Shown here: positions 1-8,534 of the stretch, one piece after another | How positions within the stretch are numbered: position 1 is the first letter of the stretch | How the letters are laid out: the number at the start of each line of letters is the position of its first letter | Assembly (NCBI RefSeq): GCF_020037475.1 | Contig: NZ_JAIQDB010000004.1 | Coordinates: 62,001-126,000 of the forward strand | Length of the DNA stretch: 64,000 nucleotides | Reading direction: 5' to 3' | From: Sutcliffiella deserti | Lineage (GTDB): Bacteria > Bacillota > Bacilli > Bacillales > Bacillaceae_I | Position numbers and translations under genes: made by a program | The notes under the pieces: generated by a model | What the model was told of the DNA's origin: nothing | What the model saw: only the letters and a program-made list of their open reading frames with translations | Database searches by the model: none

Positions 1-507
1 TGTCATGGGGTTATACAACTCCAAACTTGTATTTTCTTTATTGAACATATAGGACAGACCCAGTTTATGAATAAAAACTTCCGCATGTTCATGGTGTACA
101 ATCATGGTTAACTCTTCTTCTCCTGCCTCTAACCATTCCCCATCTGAGAGTCTGGTTAATTCATAGATGATATCTTCCCAAGAGTCTTCTTTATAGCGCC
201 AGATTTCTGTTCGTAATCCCACTATTTTGAAAAGTTCTTTACCATATCCGATTACTTGGACAATGTCTCCTATAAAATAAAGGTATTCGATATCCAATCG
301 TTCTGTCACTAGAACTTTTCCTTCATATTCAGAGACAAATGCCAACGTTTCTTCTTGATAAAGCCCCTCACTTGAATTAACTTCATAAACGAAAGTCCCA
401 TCTATTAATTTCAGATCTGTGACTTTTCCGACAGTTCCATAGATTGTGATTACAACAATATCACCGATTTGATATTTTGGTTTGTTCGGTTTCCTTTTCT
501 TTCCCAT
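1..507 (-). CDS. YodN-like protein, C-terminus outside window
   Basis: An open frame runs from an ATG at 507 (good ribosome site GGAGAG six bases upstream) off the left edge, giving 169 visible residues with no stop. The N-terminus is basic (MGKKRKPNK), followed by two similar beta-rich segments, each starting with a G-D-I-V motif (about residues 15 and 84), which resemble small SH3/KOW-like barrels. I recognise it tentatively as the YodN family because a yodN-yozE-yokU-kamA order is, as I recall it, found in B. subtilis, and yozE, yokU and kamA all occur downstream here. No enzymatic motif is visible, so the function is unknown. The coding frame is secure; the family name is less so. Confidence 0.75.
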   Translation of the reverse strand, partial: MGKKRKPNKPKYQIGDIVVITIYGTVGKVTDLKLIDGTFVYEVNSSEGLYQEETLAFVSEYEGKVLVTERLDIEYLYFIGDIVQVIGYGKELFKIVGLRTEIWRYKEDSWEDIIYELTRLSDGEWLEAGEEELTMIVHHEHAEVFIHKLGLSYMFNKENTSLELYNPMT

Positions 508-1274
508 ATCGATTCTCTCCAATTAAACCAGTGTTTTTTGTTAGTACTGTATTGTATGCAAGTAGTATAAGAATCGCTAAAATGAAATTGGAAAAAGCTT
601 TATTGGTGTTTTTTGAAGATGCGCCAAGGGGGACTCGTTAAACTCCGCTATTGATTTCCACAAAATGCTACGCGTCCACGGGGCGATGCTGAAGCCTCCT
701 CGGCTGCACGCCTGCGGGGTCTCCAGTCTATCGCTTTCTCTCCGTTGTAGTCTCCGCCTTTTGCTCCAATCATCGCTGGAATAGCGTTATTATCTACACA
801 CAACTTTAACAGAGTCTAAAATAAAGAACCTGCCGTCAAACTCCCTGTAGCTTTCCGTTCTAGGTGATGGCTTTTCTATGGGCGGTTCGGGAGCCTCTCA
901 CAACTGCACTTAATGGGACTTGATGCTTCTGATGTTTGTCGTCAGTCCAAATCTGAAGGTTAGGTTCGTATAAGCGAGCTTTATCACAACTTAAAATCGC
1001 AATTACCACCACTGTCTTAAAAGATGAATAAAACGTTTTAACAGGGTGGCAATTAAATATTGAGACAATTATATAACTTGGTTTTAAGTAGTGGAAAGTA
1101 TCAACAGCTGAGATAGGAAGACTTTAATTTGTAAGGAAGCTTGGTGAAAAATACAGAAAATTTATGGTAAAATTGGGTTATCTGATTCACGATAATGTAT
1201 TGATTTGGTTCAAATGATAGAATTATAAATAGGTTCTAGAATTTATTATAATTTCACTTAAAGGGAGGGTTTTT
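508..1274. other. Intergenic stretch with repeat and decayed frame
   Basis: This gap holds interspersed repeat copy R1 (637-813) and then a run on the minus strand (about 1075 down to 860) that stays open for roughly 70 codons and ends in TAG. It has no start codon or ribosome site, and its translation is not one I recognise; it may be the tail of a decayed gene. The last 200 bases are AT-rich and should carry the promoter of the DUF6440 gene. Confidence 0.4.
637..813 (+). repeat. Interspersed repeat family, copy R1
   Basis: About 177 bp starting GTTAAACTCCGCTATTG and ending AACTTTAACAGAG, with a GC-rich core (GAAGCCTCCTCGG, CCTGCGGGGTCTCC, GTCTCCGCCTTTTGCTCC). The same order of blocks recurs at 15040-15214, 46302-46482 and, shortened, at 50286-50400. 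It has no coding capacity. Intergenic elements with AGCCTCCTCG/CTGCGGGGTC cores are, to my knowledge, common in Bacillaceae genomes; how they spread is not visible here. Confidence 0.75.
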
Positions 1275-1466
1275 ATGTTTGGAAGAAAAAAAGAGGAAGA
1301 CAACCGTTTTTATATAAAAATGGAAGAGAATATACCTTTACTAGGGAAAATAACCATTCTCGTAGACAGTAAAACCGGTGTGAATTATATTCAGTCATGG
1401 GTTGGTTCAGGTAGTGGTATCACTCCTTTACTAGATGAAGATGGAAAGGTTATTGTGGATAGGTGA
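1275..1466 (+). CDS. DUF6440 family small protein
   Basis: 63 residues, ATG at 1275 behind AAAGGGAGGG. The sequence fits the DUF6440 pattern: a basic start (MFGRKKEEDNRF), a central ILVDSKTGVNYI segment and a terminal GITPLLDEDGKVIV motif. The family is widespread in Firmicutes and phages and has no assigned function. There is no signal peptide or membrane segment. It stands alone between a repeat-bearing gap and a strong terminator, so it is probably monocistronic. Confidence 0.75.
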   Translation: MFGRKKEEDNRFYIKMEENIPLLGKITILVDSKTGVNYIQSWVGSGSGITPLLDEDGKVIVDR

Positions 1467-1516
1467 CCTTGCTTCAAAGATTATTCCACTACACTGACAA
1501 TGAAGTCATTAACGTA

Positions 1517-1552
1517 AAAAAAGAACTTCTAAAATTAGAAGTTCTCTTTTCT
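1517..1552 (+). terminator. Rho-independent terminator of DUF6440 gene
   Basis: AGAACTTCTAA pairs with TTAGAAGTTCT around a short loop, followed by CTTTT. It lies 50 bases after the DUF6440 stop. Confidence 0.8.
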
Positions 1553-1656
1553 ACCTCCCAATATCCTATCTTTATAAGTGCCTTAGAATAAGCTGAATCA
1601 CAAACCTGAAAAAAGGAGAGGTTCACAATCTTTGCGCCCCGCTTCTACCAAAACCT

Positions 1657-1875
1657 CTAAACATCCTCTCGGTAAAGCTCCCATGCCTCATCAAAAGTGG
1701 ACATGCTGGAAAGATATTGACCATTCAATTCAAGATAGCTACTTATTTCATGATAATCACATGAATTCTTCGGAAAGCTATGGTCATCGTATGCATGATT
1801 GGAAAATATACTTATATCACTTTTCTTCAATGCATGACGATATTTCAACAAATAATGATAAAAAGACTTTCTCAT
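1657..1875 (-). CDS. yozE: YozE family (UPF0346) protein
   Basis: 72 residues. The protein starts MRKSFYHYLLKYRH and carries the YozE signature SFPKNSCDYHEISSYLE followed by a conserved FDEAWELY end; the family adopts a small helical SAM-like fold of unknown role. I chose the ATG at 1875 because AGGTG lies nine bases upstream; an in-frame GTG at 1887 lacks a ribosome site. In other Bacillaceae yozE sits next to yokU and kamA; here about 11 kb of unrelated genes lie between. The opposite-strand frame over it (1632-1877) is an antisense shadow. Confidence 0.85.
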   Translation of the reverse strand: MRKSFYHYLLKYRHALKKSDISIFSNHAYDDHSFPKNSCDYHEISSYLELNGQYLSSMSTFDEAWELYREDV

Positions 1876-2050
1876 GACTACACACACCTATTCAAACAAC
1901 TATTTTATTTTCCCATTTTACATGAAAAAAGGAATAATGTTAAGAACGAAGGTGTATTCTGATCTTTTAGATAGTCTAATTCAACGTGCCTTGCTGCTTA
2001 GGGTACTTAAAAGAAGATTATCCTAGAATCTACCTAATCTCACCAATTTT

Positions 2051-2776
2051 TTAAAGTTTCTCAGATTTTCCTACAACAGCTTTTTCTGATATTTTTAGAT
2101 CACTGTTATACTCAATCAATTCAATTTCACATCCAGGACCAACTTCTACTGTATTTCCACGAACAACTTTAGCCTTTGTATATTCTAGTTTAACTACATC
2201 TCCTTCAATGATGTTTGCAGTTAAATCTTTGCTCAGCGTTTTAATCAACTTATCTAAATGTAGAATTGGCTGCCGATTTCTTCTTACAGTAATTACCTCT
2301 CCTCCGATTTCTTTTACGGATGATTTTCCATGTAACGTTATTTCAACGTGATCTGCATTTAACAATCCATCAATGGTAAAAGCTCCATTTAGATTTGCTT
2401 TCTCCACTTCACAATCTCCAGATACCTTAATAATTCCTTCGAGGAGAAGGGTGTCGCCCTTTATAGATTGCTTCACTCGTGTTTGTCCCTTTATTTCTAT
2501 TTTTCGAAAAAATGCATTTTCGTCTACCACTAAATCCCCATGCACCTCCACTTCGTCAGAAGATAAATTTCCATGTACTTTTGTACTTCCATTGATAACT
2601 GCATTCTCCGACATAATATCACCATTTATTTTTGCCGATCCATTACACTCAAAATTCTTACATTCTATATCACCATGAATTACTCCATGGCCATTAATTT
2701 CAACCTGAACGTAGGAGCCACCACCTGTTTCACTGTGCCCAGATAAAATTAAATCTCCTTTTGATTCTTGAACCAT
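2051..2776 (-). CDS. yhbF: Bactofilin family protein (YhbF-like)
   Basis: 241 residues made almost entirely of short beta repeats rich in G-D-I and V-x-G steps (for example INGDIMSENAVINGSTKVHG), the right-handed beta-helix pattern of bactofilins (DUF583, polymer-forming cytoskeletal proteins). Family members polymerise without nucleotide, often near the membrane. There is no signal peptide or membrane segment. It is the third gene of a yhbD-yhbE-yhbF order also present in B. subtilis, where the two bactofilins have been linked to flagellar assembly. The ribosome site GGGGGA precedes ATG 2776. The paralogue upstream shares the pattern, including the GCEIELIEY/CCYIEKVEY end, suggesting tandem duplication. 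Confidence 0.85.
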   Translation of the reverse strand: MVQESKGDLILSGHSETGGGSYVQVEINGHGVIHGDIECKNFECNGSAKINGDIMSENAVINGSTKVHGNLSSDEVEVHGDLVVDENAFFRKIEIKGQTRVKQSIKGDTLLLEGIIKVSGDCEVEKANLNGAFTIDGLLNADHVEITLHGKSSVKEIGGEVITVRRNRQPILHLDKLIKTLSKDLTANIIEGDVVKLEYTKAKVVRGNTVEVGPGCEIELIEYNSDLKISEKAVVGKSEKL

Positions 2777-2794
2777 AATAAAATCCCCCTTATA

Positions 2795-3451
2795 TTAAAT
2801 TCGATTAACTTTAATAATGTTTTTTGAATTCTTTTCTTTGTTTGTAAAGGTAGATCTATATTCTACTTTTTCGATGTAGCAACATGGACCTATTGTAATA
2901 TCATTACCTCTTACAATCTTTGCTGTGGTATGTTCTAGATAAATGTTATCTCCTTCAATTACCTCTGCTTCTAAAGTGTAGGATTGCTTCAAGAAGCTTC
3001 TACTTTTAATAATTATCTTCTCTCCACCAATTTCTCTTACCTTGCTAGGAGCAACCAGTAAGTTAACCTGTAAATCACCTACATTAAACAACCCAGGAAT
3101 ATTTAATCCCCCTTTAAGATTCATTATTTCTAGCTCCACATCTCCAGCCCCGTTTAGAAACCCTCTCATATCAAGCATATTTGTTTTCATCGACTTACTA
3201 ACATTAAGCTCACCTATCACTTTTATTCGATTACAAATTAACTCTCCATCTACACTCAAAGCACCTGTTACATGCACTTGACCCATTTGAGCATTTCCTT
3301 TTATATGGTAATCCCCAATAATCTTTGTTTCTTTGGACCAAACATCATCAGAAATTTCCCCTTTTCCAATAACTTTAATTTTTTCGTAATCTCCACCAGG
3401 ATAGCTTCCTTCTCCTATTACTTTTAAATTTTTACTTTTTTCCTTTGACAT
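2795..3451 (-). CDS. yhbE: Bactofilin family protein (YhbE-like)
   Basis: 218 residues with the same beta-helix repeat pattern as the next gene (IKVIGEGSYPGG, IKVIGKGEISDD, TKIIGDYHIKGN) and a matching tail (IVRGNDITIGPCCYIEKVEY). It is a cytosolic, polymer-forming bactofilin-type protein. Its ATG directly follows the TAA of yhbD, with GGGGG upstream, so translation is probably coupled. Two bactofilins side by side may copolymerise, which is inference. The start is clear because no upstream in-frame alternative has a ribosome site. Confidence 0.85.
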   Translation of the reverse strand: MSKEKSKNLKVIGEGSYPGGDYEKIKVIGKGEISDDVWSKETKIIGDYHIKGNAQMGQVHVTGALSVDGELICNRIKVIGELNVSKSMKTNMLDMRGFLNGAGDVELEIMNLKGGLNIPGLFNVGDLQVNLLVAPSKVREIGGEKIIIKSRSFLKQSYTLEAEVIEGDNIYLEHTTAKIVRGNDITIGPCCYIEKVEYRSTFTNKEKNSKNIIKVNRI

Positions 3452-4087
3452 TTAAAAACCCCCTGTTACTAAGGAATTCATTAGTTTATCCATTTCTGTT
3501 TCAATGTTCAGTGATACAGCCATTTTAGTTTTTTCATCAACATATAAGTCATCGGAATTTGCAACAAGCAACACTGTTACAACACCCATTTTTCTTAATA
3601 CAATTAAAGATGTACGCTTTTCCTCTAGCTTAGGAAAGTGGTCATGTAGTGTTTGAATAATTTGCATTCCTTCTTCCCATCCAACTTCTCCAGTCTCCAA
3701 AGATTTATCTAAAAGATAAATATATAGCGAAGTTCTAAAGGTAATCGTATCAAGTTCACCAAATTGCTTTTCAAAGATTGAGATAGCACCGGACGAAACA
3801 ATGTTTCGCTCTATAAAGTTTTTCTTAGTTATGTTTAGGTCCTTCTTCTTTGGAGATAAAGCATGTGCTAATTGGTCTAATGATAAAGTATCCTTCAATT
3901 CTTTAATTCTATTAATTCTTTCAATCATCTTATTTCTTGGAAAAAATGTTTCTTGCCCTGTAAATGTTGATTTTCTAATAAACCAATCGTCCGGTATTAA
4001 CTTTTTTCTTTTCCAACGATAGAGCTGTCCGTATGTAATGCCCGTTTGCTCTAATAAATCTTTCTTCGAGATTAATATTTCATCCAT
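3452..4087 (-). CDS. yhbD: YhbD family regulator-like protein (DUF4004)
   Basis: 211 residues from the ATG at 4087 (AAGGAG eight bases upstream; the GTG at 4096 lies too close to that site). Residues 5-75 look like a MerR-type helix-turn-helix (ISKKDLLEQTGITYGQLYRW then an N-x-x-I-x-R-I segment); the rest is a helical DUF4004 region. It is the first gene of the bactofilin operon. An inverted repeat with 10-bp arms lies 20 bases upstream of the start and is a good candidate for its own operator. DNA binding is inferred from the fold, not shown. Confidence 0.8.
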   Translation of the reverse strand: MDEILISKKDLLEQTGITYGQLYRWKRKKLIPDDWFIRKSTFTGQETFFPRNKMIERINRIKELKDTLSLDQLAHALSPKKKDLNITKKNFIERNIVSSGAISIFEKQFGELDTITFRTSLYIYLLDKSLETGEVGWEEGMQIIQTLHDHFPKLEEKRTSLIVLRKMGVVTVLLVANSDDLYVDEKTKMAVSLNIETEMDKLMNSLVTGGF

Positions 4088-4106
4088 TAAACTCACTCCT
4101 TAAACC

Positions 4107-4132
4107 CAACGTAACATAACACTGTTACGTTG
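4107..4132. promoter_or_regulatory. Inverted repeat upstream of yhbD, candidate operator
   Basis: CAACGTAACA (4107-4116) and TGTTACGTTG (4123-4132) form a perfect 10-bp inverted repeat with a 6-bp spacer, directly upstream of the yhbD ribosome site. It has no T-run, so it is not a terminator. Its position suits repression or autoregulation. Confidence 0.6.
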
Positions 4133-4269
4133 TAAAGCTATCCTTTTACTTTTTACTACTATTAAATTACTACTAATTGATAAACAGGAACATTATTTTA
4201 ACACCAAGGTTAAACAACCTCTATTTATCGGGTATATAACAAGAAAAACACCTGGAAAAGATAAATACA

Positions 4270-4307
4270 CAGGGTCAACTTATATATTAATTTTCTAAGA
4301 GACCCTG
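4270..4307 (-). terminator. Possible weak terminator after efflux gene
   Basis: CAGGGTC and GACCCTG can pair downstream of the MFS stop on the minus strand. The following tract (TGTATTT) is only moderately U-rich. Confidence 0.4.
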
Positions 4308-4325
4308 TTGTTATTTATAATAGCA

Positions 4326-5750
4326 TCAATGCGCTGAATACCTCTCCTCGTGGTTGACTACCCGGCGAATAAAGAATGCTAAGATCAAGCCAATCAATGC
4401 AATGAGCATCGTGAACCAAAACACACTTTGTGATCCTGCCGTAATCGCGTTTGCTATTTCGGTCAGCTGAGTAGGATCGGAGGAGCTATGCAAGTATTTC
4501 TCCGTCCTACCAGTAAGGATACTGATTGCGATCGCTATACCAATCGCGCCTGCAACCTGCTGCAGTGTGTTTAAGACTGCCGTACCATGCGGGTATAATT
4601 CCGGCGGTAATTGATTTAGTCCGTTCGTTTGAGCAGGCATCCAAACCATAGCTACTCCCACCATGAGGCCTATATGCAAAGCAACGATAAAGGCTACTGA
4701 AGAAACCGGGGATAGGGTTGTAAAGAACCATAACATCACTGTAACGAGAATGAGGCCGGGAGTAACGAGCCATTTCGGTCCATACTTATCAAATAAACGC
4801 CCCACTAGTGGTGATAGGATACCGTTCAACGCGCTGCCCGGTAAAAGCATGAGGCCGGCGATGAAAACAGATAATCCTGCACCAGTTTGCAGAAACATCG
4901 GCAGAATAATCATGCTTGACATAATAATCATCATACAAGACAGTACTAGAAGCATCCCAATAACATACATCGGATACTTGAAAACCCTCAGATTTAACAT
5001 GGGTTCGTGCATAAAGTTCTGCCTTAGTATGAACAATACCAGAGAGATAAGTCCAACGACGATAACAATCATGCCGCTCCAACCTTCAACTCCTTCGCCC
5101 GCCTTACTGAAGCCATAGACAACTCCTCCGAAACCGATTGTTGACAATAAAACAGATAGCAGATCGATTCTAGGCTTAGTGACATCCGTAACGTTTTCCA
5201 AGTACTTTAGACCTATTAACAACCCTAAAACTAAAAGTGGCAGCGATAACCAGAAGATGTAATGCCATGTTACATATTGGATTAATAGACCACCTATGGT
5301 CGGTCCGGTTGCTGGAGCGAACATGATAACAAGCCCAACAAATCCCATGGCAGCCCCCCGCTTTTCAGGCGGATAGATGACAAGAACAGTATTAAACATG
5401 AGTGGAAGCAACAAGCCCATGCCAACGGCCTGTAAAACTCGGCCAATCATTAACATTTCAAAACTAAACGCGAGCGCTGCAATCAATGTACCTAAAATTA
5501 AACTGATGAGAGAAGCTACGAACAGCTGCCTCGTCGTAAACATTTGCAACAGTAACCCGCTCATTGGCATTAAAATGCCGAGTGTTAGTAAGAACCCAGT
5601 TGTTAACCAATGTGCGGTTGTGGCCGAAATTTGGAACACTTCCATTAAGTTAGTCATTGCAATATTGAGAGCAGTTTCGCTGAACATACCGACGAAACCG
5701 CACATAAGTAGTGCTGCCATAATGGCACGCGTATTGTATTGATTCTTCAT
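4326..5750 (-). CDS. MFS drug efflux transporter, DHA2 (14-TM) family
   Basis: 474 residues, strongly hydrophobic throughout, with a length and segment count fitting a 14-helix DHA2 (EmrB/QacA, LmrB-like) proton antiporter. Family motifs seen include GRVLQAVGMGLLLP after helix 4 and GPTIGG in helix 5 (antiporter motif C). ATG 5750 has AAGGAGA upstream. It is the last gene of a co-directional set with a nitroreductase (37-bp gap) and a flavin monooxygenase, all behind MarR-type operators, so it probably exports the compound, or its breakdown product, that the MarR protein senses. The substrate cannot be inferred. Confidence 0.9.
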   Translation of the reverse strand: MKNQYNTRAIMAALLMCGFVGMFSETALNIAMTNLMEVFQISATTAHWLTTGFLLTLGILMPMSGLLLQMFTTRQLFVASLISLILGTLIAALAFSFEMLMIGRVLQAVGMGLLLPLMFNTVLVIYPPEKRGAAMGFVGLVIMFAPATGPTIGGLLIQYVTWHYIFWLSLPLLVLGLLIGLKYLENVTDVTKPRIDLLSVLLSTIGFGGVVYGFSKAGEGVEGWSGMIVIVVGLISLVLFILRQNFMHEPMLNLRVFKYPMYVIGMLLVLSCMMIIMSSMIILPMFLQTGAGLSVFIAGLMLLPGSALNGILSPLVGRLFDKYGPKWLVTPGLILVTVMLWFFTTLSPVSSVAFIVALHIGLMVGVAMVWMPAQTNGLNQLPPELYPHGTAVLNTLQQVAGAIGIAIAISILTGRTEKYLHSSSDPTQLTEIANAITAGSQSVFWFTMLIALIGLILAFFIRRVVNHEERYSAH

Positions 5751-5787
5751 TTTTATCTCCTTGTAAATTCATTAAATTAATAACAAT

Positions 5788-6528
5788 TTATTTTTTAGCA
5801 AATCCTTGTTTGTTTAAATACTCGAGCATGAAGGGCAACTTGCTTCTTTCAAGATGATCCTCAATATGATCTTTCCAGCCCTTTACTTTCTTTACTGTGA
5901 AAGGAGCTTTAACAGGTCGATTTTGGTAATATTCACGCATCTGTTGGTCATAAGTTGCTAATTTTTCTTCATTTAAAGGTTGATATTGATTATCAAACAT
6001 GACCATCGATTGAGGCAAACGTGGTTTTAGTTCAGGCTTCTCTCCAGCAGGATGTCCTATACATAGCCCCACTAAAGGAATCACATACTTTGGTAAATTT
6101 AATACCTCGCTTAATTCTGAAATATTAGCCCTTACTCCGCCGATAAAGACACCACCGAGTCCCATTGATTCTGCTGCAGTTAAAGCATTTTGAGCCATGA
6201 GCCCAGCATCGAAAGTACCTATTAATAAGTATTCAATATAGACAAGGTCTACGTTGGGAGCAATTTCATGATTTCGATTAAAATCTGCACAAAAAATCCA
6301 AAACTCTGCTGCTTCTTCGATATACGGTTGATTTACAGAGAGTTGCATCACTTTTTTTCGAAGATTTCGGTCTGTAATCCTAATAATAGAAACCACCTGC
6401 AGAAGGCTGAAAGATGACGTTTGATTAGCTGCCTTAAAAATTGCATCCCTTTGTTCCTCTGTCAGTGGTTGATTTGTAAAAGAACGAATGGATGTATGAT
6501 CTTGAAGCAATTCAAGAGTTTTATTCAT
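5788..6528 (-). CDS. NfrA-type NADPH-dependent nitroreductase/flavin reductase
   Basis: 246 residues of the nitroreductase superfamily, FRP/NfrA subgroup. It has the N-terminal HTSIRSF segment that contacts FMN phosphate, a central GLMAQNALTAAESMGLGGVFIGGVR stretch read here as GLMAQNALTAAES plus GLGGVFIGG, and the typical VPLVGLCIGHPAG motif. Enzymes of this type reduce FMN, quinones or nitro compounds with NADPH. The next gene upstream, 17 bp away, is a flavin-dependent monooxygenase that needs reduced FMN, so this enzyme may be its reductase partner. ATG 6528 follows GGAGAGG. Detoxification of quinone-like compounds is equally possible. Confidence 0.85.
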   Translation of the reverse strand: MNKTLELLQDHTSIRSFTNQPLTEEQRDAIFKAANQTSSFSLLQVVSIIRITDRNLRKKVMQLSVNQPYIEEAAEFWIFCADFNRNHEIAPNVDLVYIEYLLIGTFDAGLMAQNALTAAESMGLGGVFIGGVRANISELSEVLNLPKYVIPLVGLCIGHPAGEKPELKPRLPQSMVMFDNQYQPLNEEKLATYDQQMREYYQNRPVKAPFTVKKVKGWKDHIEDHLERSKLPFMLEYLNKQGFAKK

Positions 6529-6545
6529 TTGAATCCTCTCCTCTA

Positions 6546-7889
6546 TTATTTATTGTTATCTTTCAGTCTACCGTATTGATAAGGAACTCCCATATTCTCA
6601 CGTAGTGTTTTTCCTTCATAATCCTTGTGAAACAAACCACGGTCCTTCAAAATTGGGACAACATGTTCCACAAAATCAGCAACTCCATCATAGGCTATAT
6701 CCGGAACAACCGAGAAGCCGTCACATGCACCAGCCAAAAACCATTCTTCCAAGAAATCAGCAACTTGTACTGGGGTACCTGCCACGACTGGATGGTAGTT
6801 AATGACACCATGCGCAAGAACATCTCGAATGGATAGACCATTTTGCAGCAGTTCTAAAGCTCTGTGGGAACGTGGATCCATAGGGTTGGCGTATGCTTTT
6901 TTCAACATGTCAGTTGCTAAAGGTTGATCAATATCTAACGAATTCACCGATAGTGGTAAACCAACCATTGAACCAAGGTAACTTACCCGACTTGGAATCT
7001 CTTCAGAATTAAAACTCATAAGTTGTCTTCGACGTTCTAAACCTTCTTCTTCAGTTGAACCTATGGAAAACATAAAACCTGCATACATCTTGATGTCATC
7101 CGGATTTCTGCCAAAACGAGCTGCACTTTGTCGAATTGCTTGCCTATGTTCACTAGCAGACTTAATGTCATAAGGATTAGCGTAAACCCCAGAAGCGTAC
7201 CTCCCCGCCAATTCCAGTCCTTCTTCTCCTCCACCTGCTTGGAAAATAACTGGCTGGCCTTGCTCAGAGGGCGGGATAGGCAAAGGACCACGAGATGCAT
7301 AATATTGCCCTTCAAGATTGATAGGCTGAATTTTGTCCATGTCGCCAAATTTTCCTCCTTCTGCATCTAACGTCCACGCATCATGTTCCCAACTCCCCCA
7401 TAATGCTTGAACAATTTGGATGAATTCATGTGCCATGTCATAACGTTCTTTTCGACTGGCAACTTTAGTACCAAAATTTGCTGCCGCTAATGGCTCGGAT
7501 GTGGTGACAGCATTCCATCCTACTCGTCCATTACTTATAACATCGAGTGCTTTGAATTGACGTGCTATGTTGTATGGATAATTAAAAGTCGTTGATAGTG
7601 TAGCAACAAGACCAATATGTTTCGTTTCTCTAGCTACAGCCATTAGTGCTAACATAGGATCCATAGGAAAACTAGGAGTATGAGGACCCAAATCAACCGT
7701 TAACGCAGGAGTATCCGCGATAAAGATCATTTGAAATTTTCCTTTTTCAGCCACTTTAGCCCCCTCCACATACCTATCCATATTTGTGTAGGCTGCTGGA
7801 TCTGTACCCGGCATTCTCCAAGCGCTGAATTCAGCTCCATATCCAGAAACCATTTGTAATGCTAGTTGCATCTCTTTTCTTTTTTCCAT
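6546..7889 (-). CDS. LLM-class flavin-dependent monooxygenase (NtaA/DszA family)
   Basis: 447 residues of the bacterial luciferase-like fold, NtaA/SnaA/DszA branch. Landmarks are the FIADTPALTVD segment near residue 56, NAVTTSEPLAAANFG near residue 135, QAGGGEEGLELAGRYA near 217 and HGVINYHPVVAGTPVQVADF near 360. Such enzymes use reduced FMN supplied by a partner reductase to oxygenate sulfur, nitrogen or aromatic compounds. It is the promoter-proximal gene of a three-gene operon (monooxygenase, nitroreductase, efflux pump); ATG 7889 has AAAGGAGA. Two copies of the MarR-type palindrome lie 80-160 bp upstream. The substrate is unknown. Confidence 0.9.
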   Translation of the reverse strand: MEKRKEMQLALQMVSGYGAEFSAWRMPGTDPAAYTNMDRYVEGAKVAEKGKFQMIFIADTPALTVDLGPHTPSFPMDPMLALMAVARETKHIGLVATLSTTFNYPYNIARQFKALDVISNGRVGWNAVTTSEPLAAANFGTKVASRKERYDMAHEFIQIVQALWGSWEHDAWTLDAEGGKFGDMDKIQPINLEGQYYASRGPLPIPPSEQGQPVIFQAGGGEEGLELAGRYASGVYANPYDIKSASEHRQAIRQSAARFGRNPDDIKMYAGFMFSIGSTEEEGLERRRQLMSFNSEEIPSRVSYLGSMVGLPLSVNSLDIDQPLATDMLKKAYANPMDPRSHRALELLQNGLSIRDVLAHGVINYHPVVAGTPVQVADFLEEWFLAGACDGFSVVPDIAYDGVADFVEHVVPILKDRGLFHKDYEGKTLRENMGVPYQYGRLKDNNK

Positions 7890-7970
7890 GTATCTCTTCT
7901 CCTTTATTTTAAAACAACTCCAAGTAACAAATGAGCCGTAGTATATTACAGTAGATTTGAAGTCAGAAAG

Positions 7971-7988
7971 TAGTTAGCTTGCTAACTA
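7971..7988. promoter_or_regulatory. MarR-type operator O1
   Basis: TAGTTAGCTTGCTAACTA: perfect 8-bp inverted arms around a 2-bp centre, between the marR gene and the monooxygenase operon. The same sequence recurs at 8033-8050 and 8517-8534. Confidence 0.75.
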
Positions 7989-8032
7989 ATTCAGTTGACT
8001 TTATAACCTTTTTAGGATATAGAAACTATTTA

Positions 8033-8050
8033 TATTTAGCTTGCTAACTA
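8033..8050. promoter_or_regulatory. MarR-type operator O2
   Basis: TATTTAGCTTGCTAACTA, one mismatch to O1. Its centre is 62 bp from that of O1, about six helical turns, so both could be bound on one DNA face. It lies just downstream of the marR stop. Confidence 0.7.
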
Positions 8051-8066
8051 TCAACGTAGAGAAAAC

Positions 8067-8492
8067 TTAGAACAAGTTTCTCTCCATACGCTTCATAAGA
8101 TCCCTTAAGATTAAGAGTTCTTCCGGTGATATTGAATGGAGTAATTTTGCTTGCTGCTGTTTCCATTTGAGATCAACTGGTTCCTCTATGTTTTTGCCCT
8201 TGTCCGTTAGATAAATTCGCATTACCCTTGCATCTTGTTCATCACGTTTTCGATATATGAATCCATTTAACTCCAGCGATTTAACCATATTTGTTACCGT
8301 AGGCGGTTCGCATTTTAAATGTTCACATAGTTGCATTTGTGTTATTCCATCACCTAACCACAAACGAGCGAGTAATCTGTCCTGACCTACATGAAGATTA
8401 AGTTCTCTTAAATTTTCGTTATAGTCTCTGCGCATTTTAGATGATACTTTATCTAATGTCTCACGAATATCGCATCCGACGTTATCGTTCAT
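8067..8492 (-). CDS. MarR family transcriptional regulator
   Basis: 141 residues with the MarR winged-helix layout: dimerisation helix at the N-terminus, recognition region QMQLCEHLKCEPPTVTNMVKSLE (helix-turn-helix, about residues 53-75; shown as QLCEHLKCEPPTVTNMVKS), then the wing YRKRDEQDARVMRIYLTDKG with its conserved D-x-R. MarR proteins usually repress and are released by phenolic ligands or cysteine oxidation; C8 and C61 are present, but their role is unknown. It has its own upstream palindrome (8517-8534), and two more copies lie before the monooxygenase operon, so autoregulation plus operon control is likely. Confidence 0.88.
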   Translation of the reverse strand: MNDNVGCDIRETLDKVSSKMRRDYNENLRELNLHVGQDRLLARLWLGDGITQMQLCEHLKCEPPTVTNMVKSLELNGFIYRKRDEQDARVMRIYLTDKGKNIEEPVDLKWKQQQAKLLHSISPEELLILRDLMKRMERNLF

Positions 8493-8516
8493 AGGTATGC
8501 CTCCACTACTGAATTT

Positions 8517-8534
8517 TACTTAGCAAGCTAACTA
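8517..8534. promoter_or_regulatory. MarR-type operator O3 before marR
   Basis: TACTTAGCAAGCTAACTA, one arm mismatch relative to O1, 25 bp upstream of the marR start. This is the expected place for autorepression. Confidence 0.7.

Noticed and set aside
860-1075. Minus-strand open frame of about 70 codons ending TAG
   Set aside because: No start codon or ribosome site and no recognisable family; kept only as possible debris.
1632-1877. Plus-strand ORF of 81 codons
   Set aside because: It is antisense to YozE, whose family sequence and ribosome site are clear.
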